Origin: Hyphomonadaceae bacterium
GTDB taxonomy: Bacteria > Pseudomonadota > Alphaproteobacteria > Rhizobiales > Hyphomicrobiaceae
Length of the DNA: 64,000 nucleotides
Reading direction: 5' to 3'
Assembly (NCBI GenBank): GCA_019747815.1
Contig: JAIEQJ010000037.1
Span: forward strand, 1 to 64,000
The number at the start of each line of letters is the position of its first letter. The first letter of the stretch is position 1. The notes beneath the pieces were generated by a model. The model made no database searches. It saw nothing but the letters and a program-made list of their open reading frames with translations, and was not told the origin of the DNA. Below are positions 14,538 to 22,799 of the stretch, one piece after another. The position numbers and the translations under genes are program-made.

Positions 14538-16457
14538 TCAGGCCGCAGATGCGGCCTTGTTGGCGGTCCCGGTGCTCCATTCCAGGTAGAGCTTCTCGAT
14601 CTCTTCGGCAGGGAGCGGCTTGCTGAACAGGAAGCCCTGCATCTCGGTGCAGCCCTCGGACCGGACCTTCTCGCGCTGCTCCTCGGTCTCCACGCCCTCT
14701 GCCGTCGTCGCCATGCCGAGGCCTTTGGCCATCGCCACCACCGCGCGCACGATGTTGATGGAGCCCACGCTCTCGCCGATGTCCTTGACGAAGGAGCGGT
14801 CGATCTTGATCCGGTCGAACGGAAAGCTCTGCAGATAGCTGAGCGAGGAGTATCCCGTGCCGAAATCGTCCATGGCGATCATCACGCCCAGCGCGCGCAA
14901 CTGGTAGAGGATGTCGAGCGTCGTCTCGCTGTTTTGCAGCAGGATGGTTTCGGTGATCTCGATCTCCAGCCGCTCGGGAGGCAGGCCCGATGCCGCCAGC
15001 GCGCTCATGATCACCTGCACCAGGCCCGGATTGCGGAACTGGACCGGCGACAGGTTGACGGCAACCTTGATCCCGTCGGGCCAGGACGCCGCGGTGGCAC
15101 AGGCCTGCCGCATTGCCCATTCGCCCAGCGGCAGGATGAAGCCGATCTCCTCCGCCAGGGGAATGAATGTGCCGGGCGGGATCAGTCCCCGTTCGGGATG
15201 GCGCCAGCGGAGCAGGGCCTCGAAGGCACTAATCTCGTTGGTGGCGAGATTGACGATCGGCTGGTAGTGCAGCTCGAACTGGTTGGCCGCCAGCGCCTTG
15301 CGCATGTCGACCTCCATGCTGCGCCGCTCCTGCATCTGGGCATCCATTTCCGGCTGGAAGAAGCGGAAGGCGCCGCGTCCGTCCTCCTTGGCCTGGTACA
15401 GCGCGAGGTCGGCGTTGCGCATGAGCAGATCGGGATTGAGACCGTCGCCGGGGCCCATGGCGATGCCCACGCTGGTGCCGATGTTCACGAGCTGTCCGTC
15501 GATGTCGTAGGGGCGGCTCACGGCTTCGATGACGCGCAGCGCAAGTGTGCCGGCATCGGCCGGCTGGGCGATGTCGGCCTGCAGAATGGCGAACTCGTCG
15601 CCGCCCATGCGCGCGATGATGTCGGCCTCCCGCGAGAGCGCACGCAGCCGCTCCGCGACCATCTTGAGGAGCTTGTCGCCGACGGCGTGACCGAGCGTGT
15701 CGTTGACGGTCTTGAAATAGTCGAGATCGAGGAAATGCGCGGCAATGTTCTCCCCGCGCTTGGCCCGGGCGAGAGCCAGCTCGAGCTGTTGGTTGAGCAG
15801 GACGCGGTTGGGCAGGCCGGTCAGCGCATCGTGATGCGCAAGGTGCGCGATCCTGGCCTCCGAGCGGCGCTGCTCGGTGATGTCCTGGTGCGTCGTGACC
15901 GTGCCGCCGTCGGCCATCGGGCGCACCGTGATGGCGAGGCAGCGGCCGTCGCTGAGCTGGCTGTGGAACTGGCCGAAGCCTTCGTCACGGCGGCGCAGCA
16001 TGAGGCTCACGAGATCGTCGGCGGACATTTCCGATTTGAGGCCGTTGGCGATGCGGTGCTCGATGATCTCCTTCAGCGTCATGCCGGGCCGCACCTGGGC
16101 CGGCTTGAGGCCATAGATGTCCGCATACCGGTTGTTGCACACCACGAGCCGGTGCTCGGCGTCGAACATCGCCACGCCTTGGACGATGTTGTTGAGTGCC
16201 GCGTCGAGCTGATGATACCGGGTCCGCAGTTGCTCCTCGGTGAGCTTGAGCCGCTGGTTCTGCTGCTCGAGCTGGTGATTGAGCCTCTGCAGCTCCGCCT
16301 CCCGATGGTCGAGTTCGGCCAATGCGGTCGCCGCCTTCGCTGCCTGGTTGTGGAGGGTCTCGCGCTGGCGTTGGGAGGCCGGCGGATCAGGATGCTGCGG
16401 CCCGGTTGATGCGCCAAGGCCTCGGAGCAGCGCTCTGATATTGGAGATATGGCCCAT
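14538..16457 (-). CDS. PAS-GGDEF-EAL protein (cyclic-di-GMP turnover)
   Basis: A 639-residue cytoplasmic signalling protein. After a coiled coil (about 35-85) comes a PAS domain (about 90-200), a GGDEF domain with an intact GGDEF motif near residue 284, and an EAL domain with EALLRW near 412, DDFGTGYSS and EGVETEEQ. Both catalytic motifs look intact, so it may make and break c-di-GMP, the PAS domain sensing the signal. The start at 16457 (MGHISN) has TTGGGAG upstream; an ATG seven codons earlier lacks a ribosome binding site. No partner is adjacent. Confidence 0.9.
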   Translation of the reverse strand: MGHISNIRALLRGLGASTGPQHPDPPASQRQRETLHNQAAKAATALAELDHREAELQRLNHQLEQQNQRLKLTEEQLRTRYHQLDAALNNIVQGVAMFDAEHRLVVCNNRYADIYGLKPAQVRPGMTLKEIIEHRIANGLKSEMSADDLVSLMLRRRDEGFGQFHSQLSDGRCLAITVRPMADGGTVTTHQDITEQRRSEARIAHLAHHDALTGLPNRVLLNQQLELALARAKRGENIAAHFLDLDYFKTVNDTLGHAVGDKLLKMVAERLRALSREADIIARMGGDEFAILQADIAQPADAGTLALRVIEAVSRPYDIDGQLVNIGTSVGIAMGPGDGLNPDLLMRNADLALYQAKEDGRGAFRFFQPEMDAQMQERRSMEVDMRKALAANQFELHYQPIVNLATNEISAFEALLRWRHPERGLIPPGTFIPLAEEIGFILPLGEWAMRQACATAASWPDGIKVAVNLSPVQFRNPGLVQVIMSALAASGLPPERLEIEITETILLQNSETTLDILYQLRALGVMIAMDDFGTGYSSLSYLQSFPFDRIKIDRSFVKDIGESVGSINIVRAVVAMAKGLGMATTAEGVETEEQREKVRSEGCTEMQGFLFSKPLPAEEIEKLYLEWSTGTANKAASAA

Positions 16458-16664
16458 CACGCTCCCAACGCGAGACATGACAACGCGGGCGGACAATGCT
16501 CCCGTCAGAGGCAAGTCTAGACCGCATTGGTAAATGAAGGTTCTATCGCCCCGGCGCGCCTGTTGCATGAGCTGGCCTTGCCGCGACCGCGAGGCGGCCC
16601 GCGCGCCGAGGCTCCATCCTCGTCTCGCGTCCATCCCTCACCCCGGAATTGCGCGCTTGCGCTG

Positions 16665-16778
16665 TCATCCCGGAATTCTGCGATCGCAGAATATCCGGGA
16701 CCCAGGGGCCGCAAGCGATTGCGGGCCGCGGCTCGACCCTGGGTCTGGGAGAGCCGCCTGCGGCGAATTCCGGGATGA
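16665..16778. repeat. REP-like element bounded by TCATCCCGGAATTC / GAATTCCGGGATGA
   Basis: A 14-bp perfect inverted repeat (16665-16678 and 16765-16778) encloses inner hairpins, including ATTCTGCG/CGCAGAAT. The remaining bases of the 372-bp gap (16458-16829) contain no gene. The left end recurs exactly at 18206-18219, so this is a mobile-like or REP-type palindromic unit. Confidence 0.65.
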
Positions 16779-16829
16779 TGGGTGGAAACGTTGGCTGTCG
16801 GGAAATCCGCGATTTCAGGGTCTCGGGCG

Positions 16830-17927
16830 CTATCGTTGCTCCGGGCGCCTCGTCGCGGATTTGAGGTTTCTGATGCGCCCGACCACACTGCGCATCGGCT
16901 GCGTCACCTTCCAGCTCGTCGAGCTGATGACGTGGTCGAACCGCGCCAGCGCCTGCTTTCCTTCCGCGGTCAGGTTTGCGAGCTTCGCTTCCAGGTGAGC
17001 GCGTTCGGTTGCGAGGCTGTTCAATCGCGAGAGGAGATTGTTGCGGTCGGCCACAATGGCACCGCGCTGGGCAATGAGATTGTCGCGTTCGGCGGCCAGT
17101 GCGTCGCGTTGGGCGGCGAGGTCGTTCCGCTCTGCCGTCGTCCGCGCCAGGGTGCCTGCAACCGATTTCAGCTCGCGCTTCAATGCGATGTGATCGAGCG
17201 CCTCGAAAGGTGTCAGCGCGACGGCATCGTGAGCTGGGCGCGCCGTGACGGCCGCGACGGGGCTGTCCGGCCGCTGCACCGCCGACAACTCGCCGGTGGT
17301 GCGCACTTTCTCGGCATCGATGAGCGGGGTAACGCGTTGTGCGAACTCGGCGAATGGCATGTTGCTCGGCAGCACGGCGGCCAAGCGGCGATGCAGATAC
17401 GCGATGTCCTGGGCGAGCTTCGGAAACTTCAGGAAGTGGATCGGAATCTCCCGCTCCACCAGAGCCTCGATGATGCGATGCAGCGAATGCGCCAGAATGC
17501 GCGCCTGATCCAGGGGCTCCAGAGAGTAGGTCACGCCCCCGGGCACCGTGCCCCAATCGCGCCAGGTGTCTTCGGCCTGGGAGGCAAACTGGGTCTGGTG
17601 CTCGTAGCGGTGGCGCAGCTCCAGGATGATGCGGCTGGCGGCGGCTTCATCGAGATCGCGAACGGGGATCAGAACTCCGTCCAGCCCGATGTCCGCACGG
17701 GCCAGGAGCTCGCGCATGAATTGATAGCTGAAGGGTGATTTCACCACATATGGATGATCTTCGCCCAGGATGGGGATGTTCTCGATGCCGGCATTGGCAT
17801 GCTCATCCCAGAAGACCGCGTCGCCGCGCCGCGATAGTTCGGTCTCCAAGCCGCAGGCATCGAGAATGCGCACCAGCAGGCTCGTGCCGGCGCGTCCTGT
17901 TCCTGCGATGAGAATATGATTGCGCAT
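16830..17927 (-). CDS. Sulfotransferase-like P-loop protein with C-terminal coiled coil
   Basis: A 365-residue protein. The N-terminus HILIAGTGRAGTSLLVRIL is a PAPS-binding P-loop as in sulfotransferase-like proteins. A long coiled coil (about residues 265-335) with repeats such as RDALAAERDNLIAQRGAIV is followed by STSWKVTQPMRSVVG, a tail often found on glycosyltransferases and sulfotransferases of exopolysaccharide loci. No polysaccharide genes are near. The start at 17927 is chosen because the family homology begins there; no strong ribosome binding site is seen and upstream starts (18020 or 18029) are possible. Confidence 0.6.
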   Translation of the reverse strand: MRNHILIAGTGRAGTSLLVRILDACGLETELSRRGDAVFWDEHANAGIENIPILGEDHPYVVKSPFSYQFMRELLARADIGLDGVLIPVRDLDEAAASRIILELRHRYEHQTQFASQAEDTWRDWGTVPGGVTYSLEPLDQARILAHSLHRIIEALVEREIPIHFLKFPKLAQDIAYLHRRLAAVLPSNMPFAEFAQRVTPLIDAEKVRTTGELSAVQRPDSPVAAVTARPAHDAVALTPFEALDHIALKRELKSVAGTLARTTAERNDLAAQRDALAAERDNLIAQRGAIVADRNNLLSRLNSLATERAHLEAKLANLTAEGKQALARFDHVISSTSWKVTQPMRSVVGRIRNLKSATRRPEQR

Positions 17928-18348
17928 GTGGTGAGCCTGTGTGTGGTGAGCTTGTGCCGGGGTGCTGAACGTTGGTGCTGATCGTCCCGCCGCGGCGCAC
18001 GCGAACCCCGCAGAACTCATAGGACGCATCCTGATTGATATGCATTGCAGCGCTTGACCGTCGAGGCAACGGTCGGGGCTCCTGTCGGCGTGCATAACCG
18101 GGTCGGCCTTGCCCTTCCTTTCAGCATTCGGCGCGCCCGCTGGCCGATTTGCAACGCTCCTATGGTCCTCCAGTAGGACTGGAAGATCCGAGATCCGCCG
18201 CCCTGTCATCCCGGAATTCTGCGCCAGCAGAATCTCCGGGACCCAGGATCACAAGGGAAGATCGCGTTTGAGGCTTTGCTCGGGGCGGTCGGGCGTCGCT
18301 ATGCGCGAGGGCGCGAAACATTTGAGCAGGCGGGCAACGGTGAAGCAG
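17928..18348. repeat. Intergenic region with REP-like palindrome at 18206
   Basis: No gene is supported here. TCATCCCGGAATTC at 18206-18219 is followed by CTGCG-CCAG-CAG and CTCCGGGACCCAGGATC, the same element as at 16665 but shorter. A short direct repeat GTGGTGAGC(C/T)TGTG precedes the sulfotransferase-like gene (about 17930-17965). Confidence 0.5.
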
Positions 18349-19455
18349 CTACGGGCCTTGCCGTGGCCCCGGCTGCGGCACAGCGCCGGCATCGAGGGCG
18401 CCGGCGTAGCGCCGCAGGGCCTCGACGCGATCGTCGATGGAGGGGTGGGTTGCCAGCAGGCCGGTGAGGCGGTTGGACACCGGGTTCTCGATGAAGAACG
18501 CCTCCATGCGCGAGGGCACGTCGAAGGTGGCGTGATTCTGGATCTTGCGCAGCGCGCGGATGAGGGCGTCGGGGTTCTTGGTGAGCTCGGCCGAGCCGGC
18601 GTCCGCCAGGAACTCGCGTGAGCGCGACAGAGCGAAGCGGATGAGCGTGGAGACGCCCCAGGTGATCAGGATGATGGCGATGGCAATGGCGATGGCCACG
18701 ATGGCGGCACCCCCGCCGCCGCCGCTGCGTCCACCTGCGTCGGGGCGGTCGCCGCGGTCGTCGCCGCCCGTCGTCCAGCCGCCGGAGGATTGCGCGGCGG
18801 TGTCCTGGGCCTCCCACGGCGAGCGCTGGCGCTTGGGCGTGGGCGACCAGCCGTAAGGGAAGTCCCAGCCGCGGATGATCATGTCGCCGAAGAAGGCGAA
18901 GATGCCGGCGAAGATGACGGCGACCACCATGAGCTGGGTGTCGCGGTTGCGGATGTGGGTCAGCTCATGCGCGAGCACGGCTTCCAGCTCATCGTCGGCG
19001 AGCGTGTCGAGGAGGCCGCGCGTGACGGCGACGAGGTATTGGCCCTCGCGCAGGCCCGACGCGTAGGCGTTGAGGGCCGGCGTGTCGATGATCTGCAGGG
19101 CCGGCATCGGCAGGCCGCGCGAGATGCACAAATTTTCCAGCACGTTGTAAAGCTTGGGGGCTTCTGAGCGGGTGATGCTGTGCGCGCCGGTTGCCATGCT
19201 GATCAAGGTCTGATGGGTGAAGTAGGCGATCACGAACCAGATGGCGGCGCCGAGCATGGCGATGGGCCAGGAGCGGCGGAACTGCCACACCGCGCCGGCC
19301 ACGATCTCGTCGAACGTGCCTCCGTAGAGCGCGCTCCAGATCAGCAGGATGGAAAAGAGCAGCACGTGCAGCAGCACCACGAATCCAGCCAGCAGAATGA
19401 CCGAACGGATGCGGTTGGCTTGGATGTGACCGTAGAGGCCGTAGGCTTGAAACAT
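18349..19455 (-). CDS. M48-family zinc metalloprotease (HtpX-like)
   Basis: A 368-residue integral membrane protease. Two hydrophobic segments precede the catalytic motif HELTH (in AVLAHELTHIRNRD, near residue 162). A further hydrophobic pair follows, and the third zinc ligand Glu is in SREFLADAGSAEL. A Gly/Ser/Asp-rich insert between the last helices is unusual for the family. It acts in membrane protein quality control. lemA lies directly upstream on the same strand (131 bp), a known pairing. The start at 19455 has GGGAGAGG. Confidence 0.88.
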   Translation of the reverse strand: MFQAYGLYGHIQANRIRSVILLAGFVVLLHVLLFSILLIWSALYGGTFDEIVAGAVWQFRRSWPIAMLGAAIWFVIAYFTHQTLISMATGAHSITRSEAPKLYNVLENLCISRGLPMPALQIIDTPALNAYASGLREGQYLVAVTRGLLDTLADDELEAVLAHELTHIRNRDTQLMVVAVIFAGIFAFFGDMIIRGWDFPYGWSPTPKRQRSPWEAQDTAAQSSGGWTTGGDDRGDRPDAGGRSGGGGGAAIVAIAIAIAIILITWGVSTLIRFALSRSREFLADAGSAELTKNPDALIRALRKIQNHATFDVPSRMEAFFIENPVSNRLTGLLATHPSIDDRVEALRRYAGALDAGAVPQPGPRQGP

Positions 19456-19585
19456 GGTCTGCCTCTCCCTGTCCCCGCTTGCGGGAAGAGGGCCGGGGTG
19501 AGGGCAGACACAGATCGGGTGTCGTGTCCGGGGTCGCCTCAGCCCTGGCCCTCGTCCATGCCGCATGGGGAGGGAACGCTCAGTG

Positions 19586-20152
19586 TCAGAACTTCACCTG
19601 TGGGGCCGTGCGGACGGCTGTGCGCTCGCCTTCGTCCAGGTTGAAGAACTCCTGCGGGCCGAAGCCCATCGATTGCGCGAACAGCACCGCCGGGAAGCTC
19701 TCGCGCGTGGCATTGTATTCCGCCGCGGTGTTGTTGAAGAAGCGGCGTGCGGCCGCAATCTTGTTCTCGAGATCGGCAAGCTCGGCCTGCAGCTGCTGGA
19801 AATTCTGGTTGGCCTTGAGGTCGGGGTAAGCCTCCGACAGGGCGAACAGCTGGCGCAGGGCGCCTTGCAGCATGCCTTCGGCCTGGGCCTGGGCCGCCGG
19901 GCCCTGCGCGCTGATCGCCGCATTGCGGGCCTGGACGACGGCGTCGAGCGTGCCCTTCTCATGCGCGGCGTAGCCCTTGACGGTCTCGACCAGGTTGGGG
20001 ATCAGATCGTGGCGCTGTTTCAACTGCACGTCGATATCTGAGAACGACTGCCGACAGCGCTGGCGCAGGCTGACCAAGCCATTGTAGGTCATCATCAGCC
20101 AGAGGCCGACCAGCACGAGAAGTCCCAGGATGATCCAACCCGCGGTGCCCAT
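19586..20152 (-). CDS. lemA: LemA-family protein
   Basis: A 188-residue protein with one N-terminal membrane helix (about 5-22) and an alpha-helical LemA domain; YNGLVSLRQRCRQSFSDIDV and KQRHDLIPNLVETVKGYA are hallmark blocks. The gene precedes an M48 protease, the common lemA-htpX-like arrangement, so it may be a cofactor of that protease. The start has GGAGAG. Its exact function is not known in any organism with certainty. Confidence 0.92.
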   Translation of the reverse strand: MGTAGWIILGLLVLVGLWLMMTYNGLVSLRQRCRQSFSDIDVQLKQRHDLIPNLVETVKGYAAHEKGTLDAVVQARNAAISAQGPAAQAQAEGMLQGALRQLFALSEAYPDLKANQNFQQLQAELADLENKIAAARRFFNNTAAEYNATRESFPAVLFAQSMGFGPQEFFNLDEGERTAVRTAPQVKF

Positions 20153-20309
20153 TGCGCTCTCTCCATGTGTGCTGCTGGCGGCATGCCGGCGGCAGAATGA
20201 TGTTCGCGTCCATTATCCCCAAACGTGCGATGTCAGTGCGGGGCCTTGCCTTGGTTGGTTTACTGACGGAAAAGACGGTTGCTGCAGCAACCTCCAGCTC
20301 TGACACCGA

Positions 20310-20612
20310 GTGCCATCGATCATGCCAAATGCCGGATCGTTCACCTATTGGTATCTGCAGGGTCCAAACCTCATCCTTTTGGCGATGATGGCGCTGCTCA
20401 TCGTGCGGCTGGTGCTTGCGCCGATCCTGGGCGATGGCGCCATGCTCATGCGCCCGCTGGTTGCCGTCACGCACCCGGTGGTGGCGACGGTGGGCGCGGT
20501 GACGCCCAGGATGGTGCCGCAGATCGGCGTCATGGCCTGCGCCATCGTATGGCTGGCGGCCTTGCGCACCGTTCTCTTCATGGGGGCCATGGCCATGGGC
20601 GTCAGGGTTTAG
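20310..20612 (+). CDS. Small membrane protein, YggT-like
   Basis: A 100-residue protein with two long hydrophobic segments (about 17-40 and 72-95) separated by a loop containing MRPLVAVTHPVVATVGAVTPRMVP, reminiscent of half a YggT/YlmG protein. The frame opens with GTG at 20310 or ATG at 20322; neither has a clear ribosome binding site. The stop abuts the next gene, so the two probably form a pair. Function not known. Confidence 0.55.
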   Translation: MPSIMPNAGSFTYWYLQGPNLILLAMMALLIVRLVLAPILGDGAMLMRPLVAVTHPVVATVGAVTPRMVPQIGVMACAIVWLAALRTVLFMGAMAMGVRV

Positions 20613-20613
20613 G

Positions 20614-20979
20614 ATGGCGGCAATGCCCACCCACGCACCAAGAAGCCTGGCCGCGCTGGCGGTCAAAGGCCTGCTGCTCGTCGCGGCCGCGGCGATCGCG
20701 CTCTTCAACGGCTCGCTGTGGTCGCCGGTCTTCGATTCGGTCGCCTACATTCTCTACCTGACGACGCGCGGCATGCCGCTGATGACGGCGGCGCGCGCCT
20801 CCCATGCCACCCCCATCGTCATCATGGTGATGACCCTGCTGATCGCCGGCATCCCTGCCGCCCTCTACGAGCGCATCCGAGGCTTGCGCACCAGCTCGCC
20901 GGTTTCGGTCGGCATCTGGCTGGCTGCGACCCTGCTGCTGACGCTGCCCACGCTCATGAATGCCCTGGGTGAGCGCTGA
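20614..20979 (+). CDS. Small membrane protein with three helices
   Basis: A 121-residue protein with hydrophobic segments at about 14-32, 60-82 and 97-115, encoded one base after the previous stop. ATG 20623, three codons in, is also possible because AGGATGG lies 6 nt in front of it. It converges with the TPR lipoprotein 12 bp away. I do not recognise the family; the pairing with the YggT-like gene suggests a common membrane task. Confidence 0.55.
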   Translation: MAAMPTHAPRSLAALAVKGLLLVAAAAIALFNGSLWSPVFDSVAYILYLTTRGMPLMTAARASHATPIVIMVMTLLIAGIPAALYERIRGLRTSSPVSVGIWLAATLLLTLPTLMNALGER

Positions 20980-20991
20980 AGAGGGGGTGCG

Positions 20992-21927
20992 TCACGGATG
21001 GGCGGGGGCGACGGCCACCTGGGGTGCCCAGCCTCCGGCGTCGTCGAGGGCGGGGCCTCTGAGGCTCGGGCGCGCGGCCGGGGCTGTCGCCGCATGCGCC
21101 GGCGGCGGCTGTTGCGACTGCGCCATCGGTCGCGGCTCGAGCATGACGATGCGGCGGACGTAGTCGACATTGGCGGCGGCATTGTCGGCCGGCAGGTCGC
21201 GCGCCGCCACCACCCTGGCCTCGTCATATTTGCCCTGCAGACCCAGCACCAGCGCCAGGTTCTGATTGACGCGGGCGTCCTTGCTGCCGGACGACGCCGC
21301 GCGCTTGAGCAGCGCTTCAGCCTGGCCGGCCTGGCCTTCCATGGCATGAGCGAGGGCCAGGTTGTTGAGGATCGAGGCCTGATCGGGCGCCAGCGCCAGC
21401 GCCCGCTCGTACAGCGGGATCGCCTCGCGATAGCTGCCCTGCTTGGCCAGCACCGTGCCGCGCGCGGAGATCACGCGCCAGTCGGGATTGGCCGGATCGT
21501 CGGCCGCCTCGAGCAGCCGCTGGGCCACGCTCACCTGGTCGAGCTCGAGCGCCAGCCGCCCATACTCGCTGTTGAGGCCGCGGTGACCGGCGTTGAAGCT
21601 GGCGGCCTGCTGCAGCACGGCCAGCGCCTGGCGCTTCTCGCCCATGGCCTTGAGATTGCGGGCGTACGCCACGGCCTTCTCGGGATTGCGCGGCTCCTTG
21701 GCAAAGTCCTTGCCCGTGGCACCGGTGGCCTTGGCCAGATCGGTTCGGGTGTCCTTGGCTGCGGGTTGGGCGCTGTCGATGGGCGCGGCCAGGTCCAACG
21801 CTCCGGGACCCGACTGGGCGCAGGCGCCGGCGGCCAGGCAAGCGAAGGCCGCCGCCACCGCCCGCACGCCGCGGCACACTGAGACAACATGGCTGGCAGT
21901 GCCAGCCGCAGTTCCCGGCCCGGTCAT
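20992..21927 (-). CDS. TadD-like TPR lipoprotein
   Basis: A 311-residue protein with an N-terminal lipobox (LAAGACAQ, Cys near 36). TPR units follow from about residue 85 to 230, including SYREAIPLYERALALAPDQ and AEALLKRAASSGSKDARV. The segment around VNQNLALVLGLQGKYDEA and the RRIVMLEPRPM end are characteristic of TadD, the lipoprotein of Flp/Tad pilus systems. No other tad gene is in the window, so it may be a stray copy or a general TPR lipoprotein. The C-terminal 40 residues are Pro/Ala-rich. Confidence 0.65.
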   Translation of the reverse strand: MTGPGTAAGTASHVVSVCRGVRAVAAAFACLAAGACAQSGPGALDLAAPIDSAQPAAKDTRTDLAKATGATGKDFAKEPRNPEKAVAYARNLKAMGEKRQALAVLQQAASFNAGHRGLNSEYGRLALELDQVSVAQRLLEAADDPANPDWRVISARGTVLAKQGSYREAIPLYERALALAPDQASILNNLALAHAMEGQAGQAEALLKRAASSGSKDARVNQNLALVLGLQGKYDEARVVAARDLPADNAAANVDYVRRIVMLEPRPMAQSQQPPPAHAATAPAARPSLRGPALDDAGGWAPQVAVAPAHP

Positions 21928-22037
21928 ACCCGTCCCCCGATACGCGCCGACACCCGAATCATGCGCTGGGGGTATTATTCCGGCACGGCCATCAATGAAG
22001 TCTTAAGTCCGCACCAGCCGACGACGGACAGCAGAAT

Positions 22038-22691
22038 TCAACCGCTGGCCGCCGTCTGCCTGCGGGCCCCCTCGCCCCATTCGACCATCGCCGGCAGGGC
22101 GAACAAGGTCTCGACATAGGCTTGCGCGGTGCCGTCGTCGCCGTAGGCGGCGAGGCTCGGCAGGTAGGTGCGGAAGCGGGAGGCGACGGGCGCATACATG
22201 GCGTCGGCTGCCGAGAACGGCCCGAACAGGAACGGTCCACCTGTGCCGAACCGGCGGCGGCACTCCCGCCAAAGGGCAACGATGCGGCGCACGTCAGCGG
22301 CCACCTCGTCCACGACCGCGGGCGCCGGGGCGCGGGCGAGGAAATCCATGGGGCAGTGCTGGCGCAGGGGCTGGAAGGAGGCGTGCATTTCCGCCGCTGC
22401 GGACCGGGCCTGGGCGCGGGCGTCGGGCGCCCTCGGCCAGAGGGCCGCCTCGGGATGGGCCTCGGCCAGGAACTCGAGAATGGCGAGACTGTCCCAGATG
22501 ACGCGATCCTCGACCAGCAGCGCCGGCACCCGCCCCGAAGGCGAGTAAGCCAGGATCTGCGCCTTCGCGTCCGCGGCGCGCAGGTTGATGTTCACCTCGC
22601 TGAAGGCGAGGCCCGCGTGCCGCATGGCGAGCCAAGGCCGCAGGCTCCAGCTCGATGTGTTCTTGTTGCCGATCACCAGACGGTAGGTCAT
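22038..22691 (-). CDS. Glutathione S-transferase family protein
   Basis: A 217-residue soluble GST. The thioredoxin-fold N-terminal domain starts with YRLVIGNKNTSSWSLRPWLA, a form seen in proteobacterial GSTs, followed by SPSGRVPALLVED and DSLAILEFLAE. The helical C-terminal domain contains FLFGPFSAADAMYAPV. It would conjugate glutathione to electrophiles or reduce them; the substrate is unknown. The start has GGAGAGAGG. It lies 108 bp downstream of the ABC permease stop on the same strand and may belong to that transcript. Confidence 0.88.
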   Translation of the reverse strand: MTYRLVIGNKNTSSWSLRPWLAMRHAGLAFSEVNINLRAADAKAQILAYSPSGRVPALLVEDRVIWDSLAILEFLAEAHPEAALWPRAPDARAQARSAAAEMHASFQPLRQHCPMDFLARAPAPAVVDEVAADVRRIVALWRECRRRFGTGGPFLFGPFSAADAMYAPVASRFRTYLPSLAAYGDDGTAQAYVETLFALPAMVEWGEGARRQTAASG

Positions 22692-22799
22692 GCCTCTCTC
22701 CGAGATTTGCGTTGCCTAGCAAGCGCACCGGCTGCAACCGGCGCAACGACTTTGCGCCCGACTGCCGCAACGATGCTACCGTTCTGCACGGCATCAACC

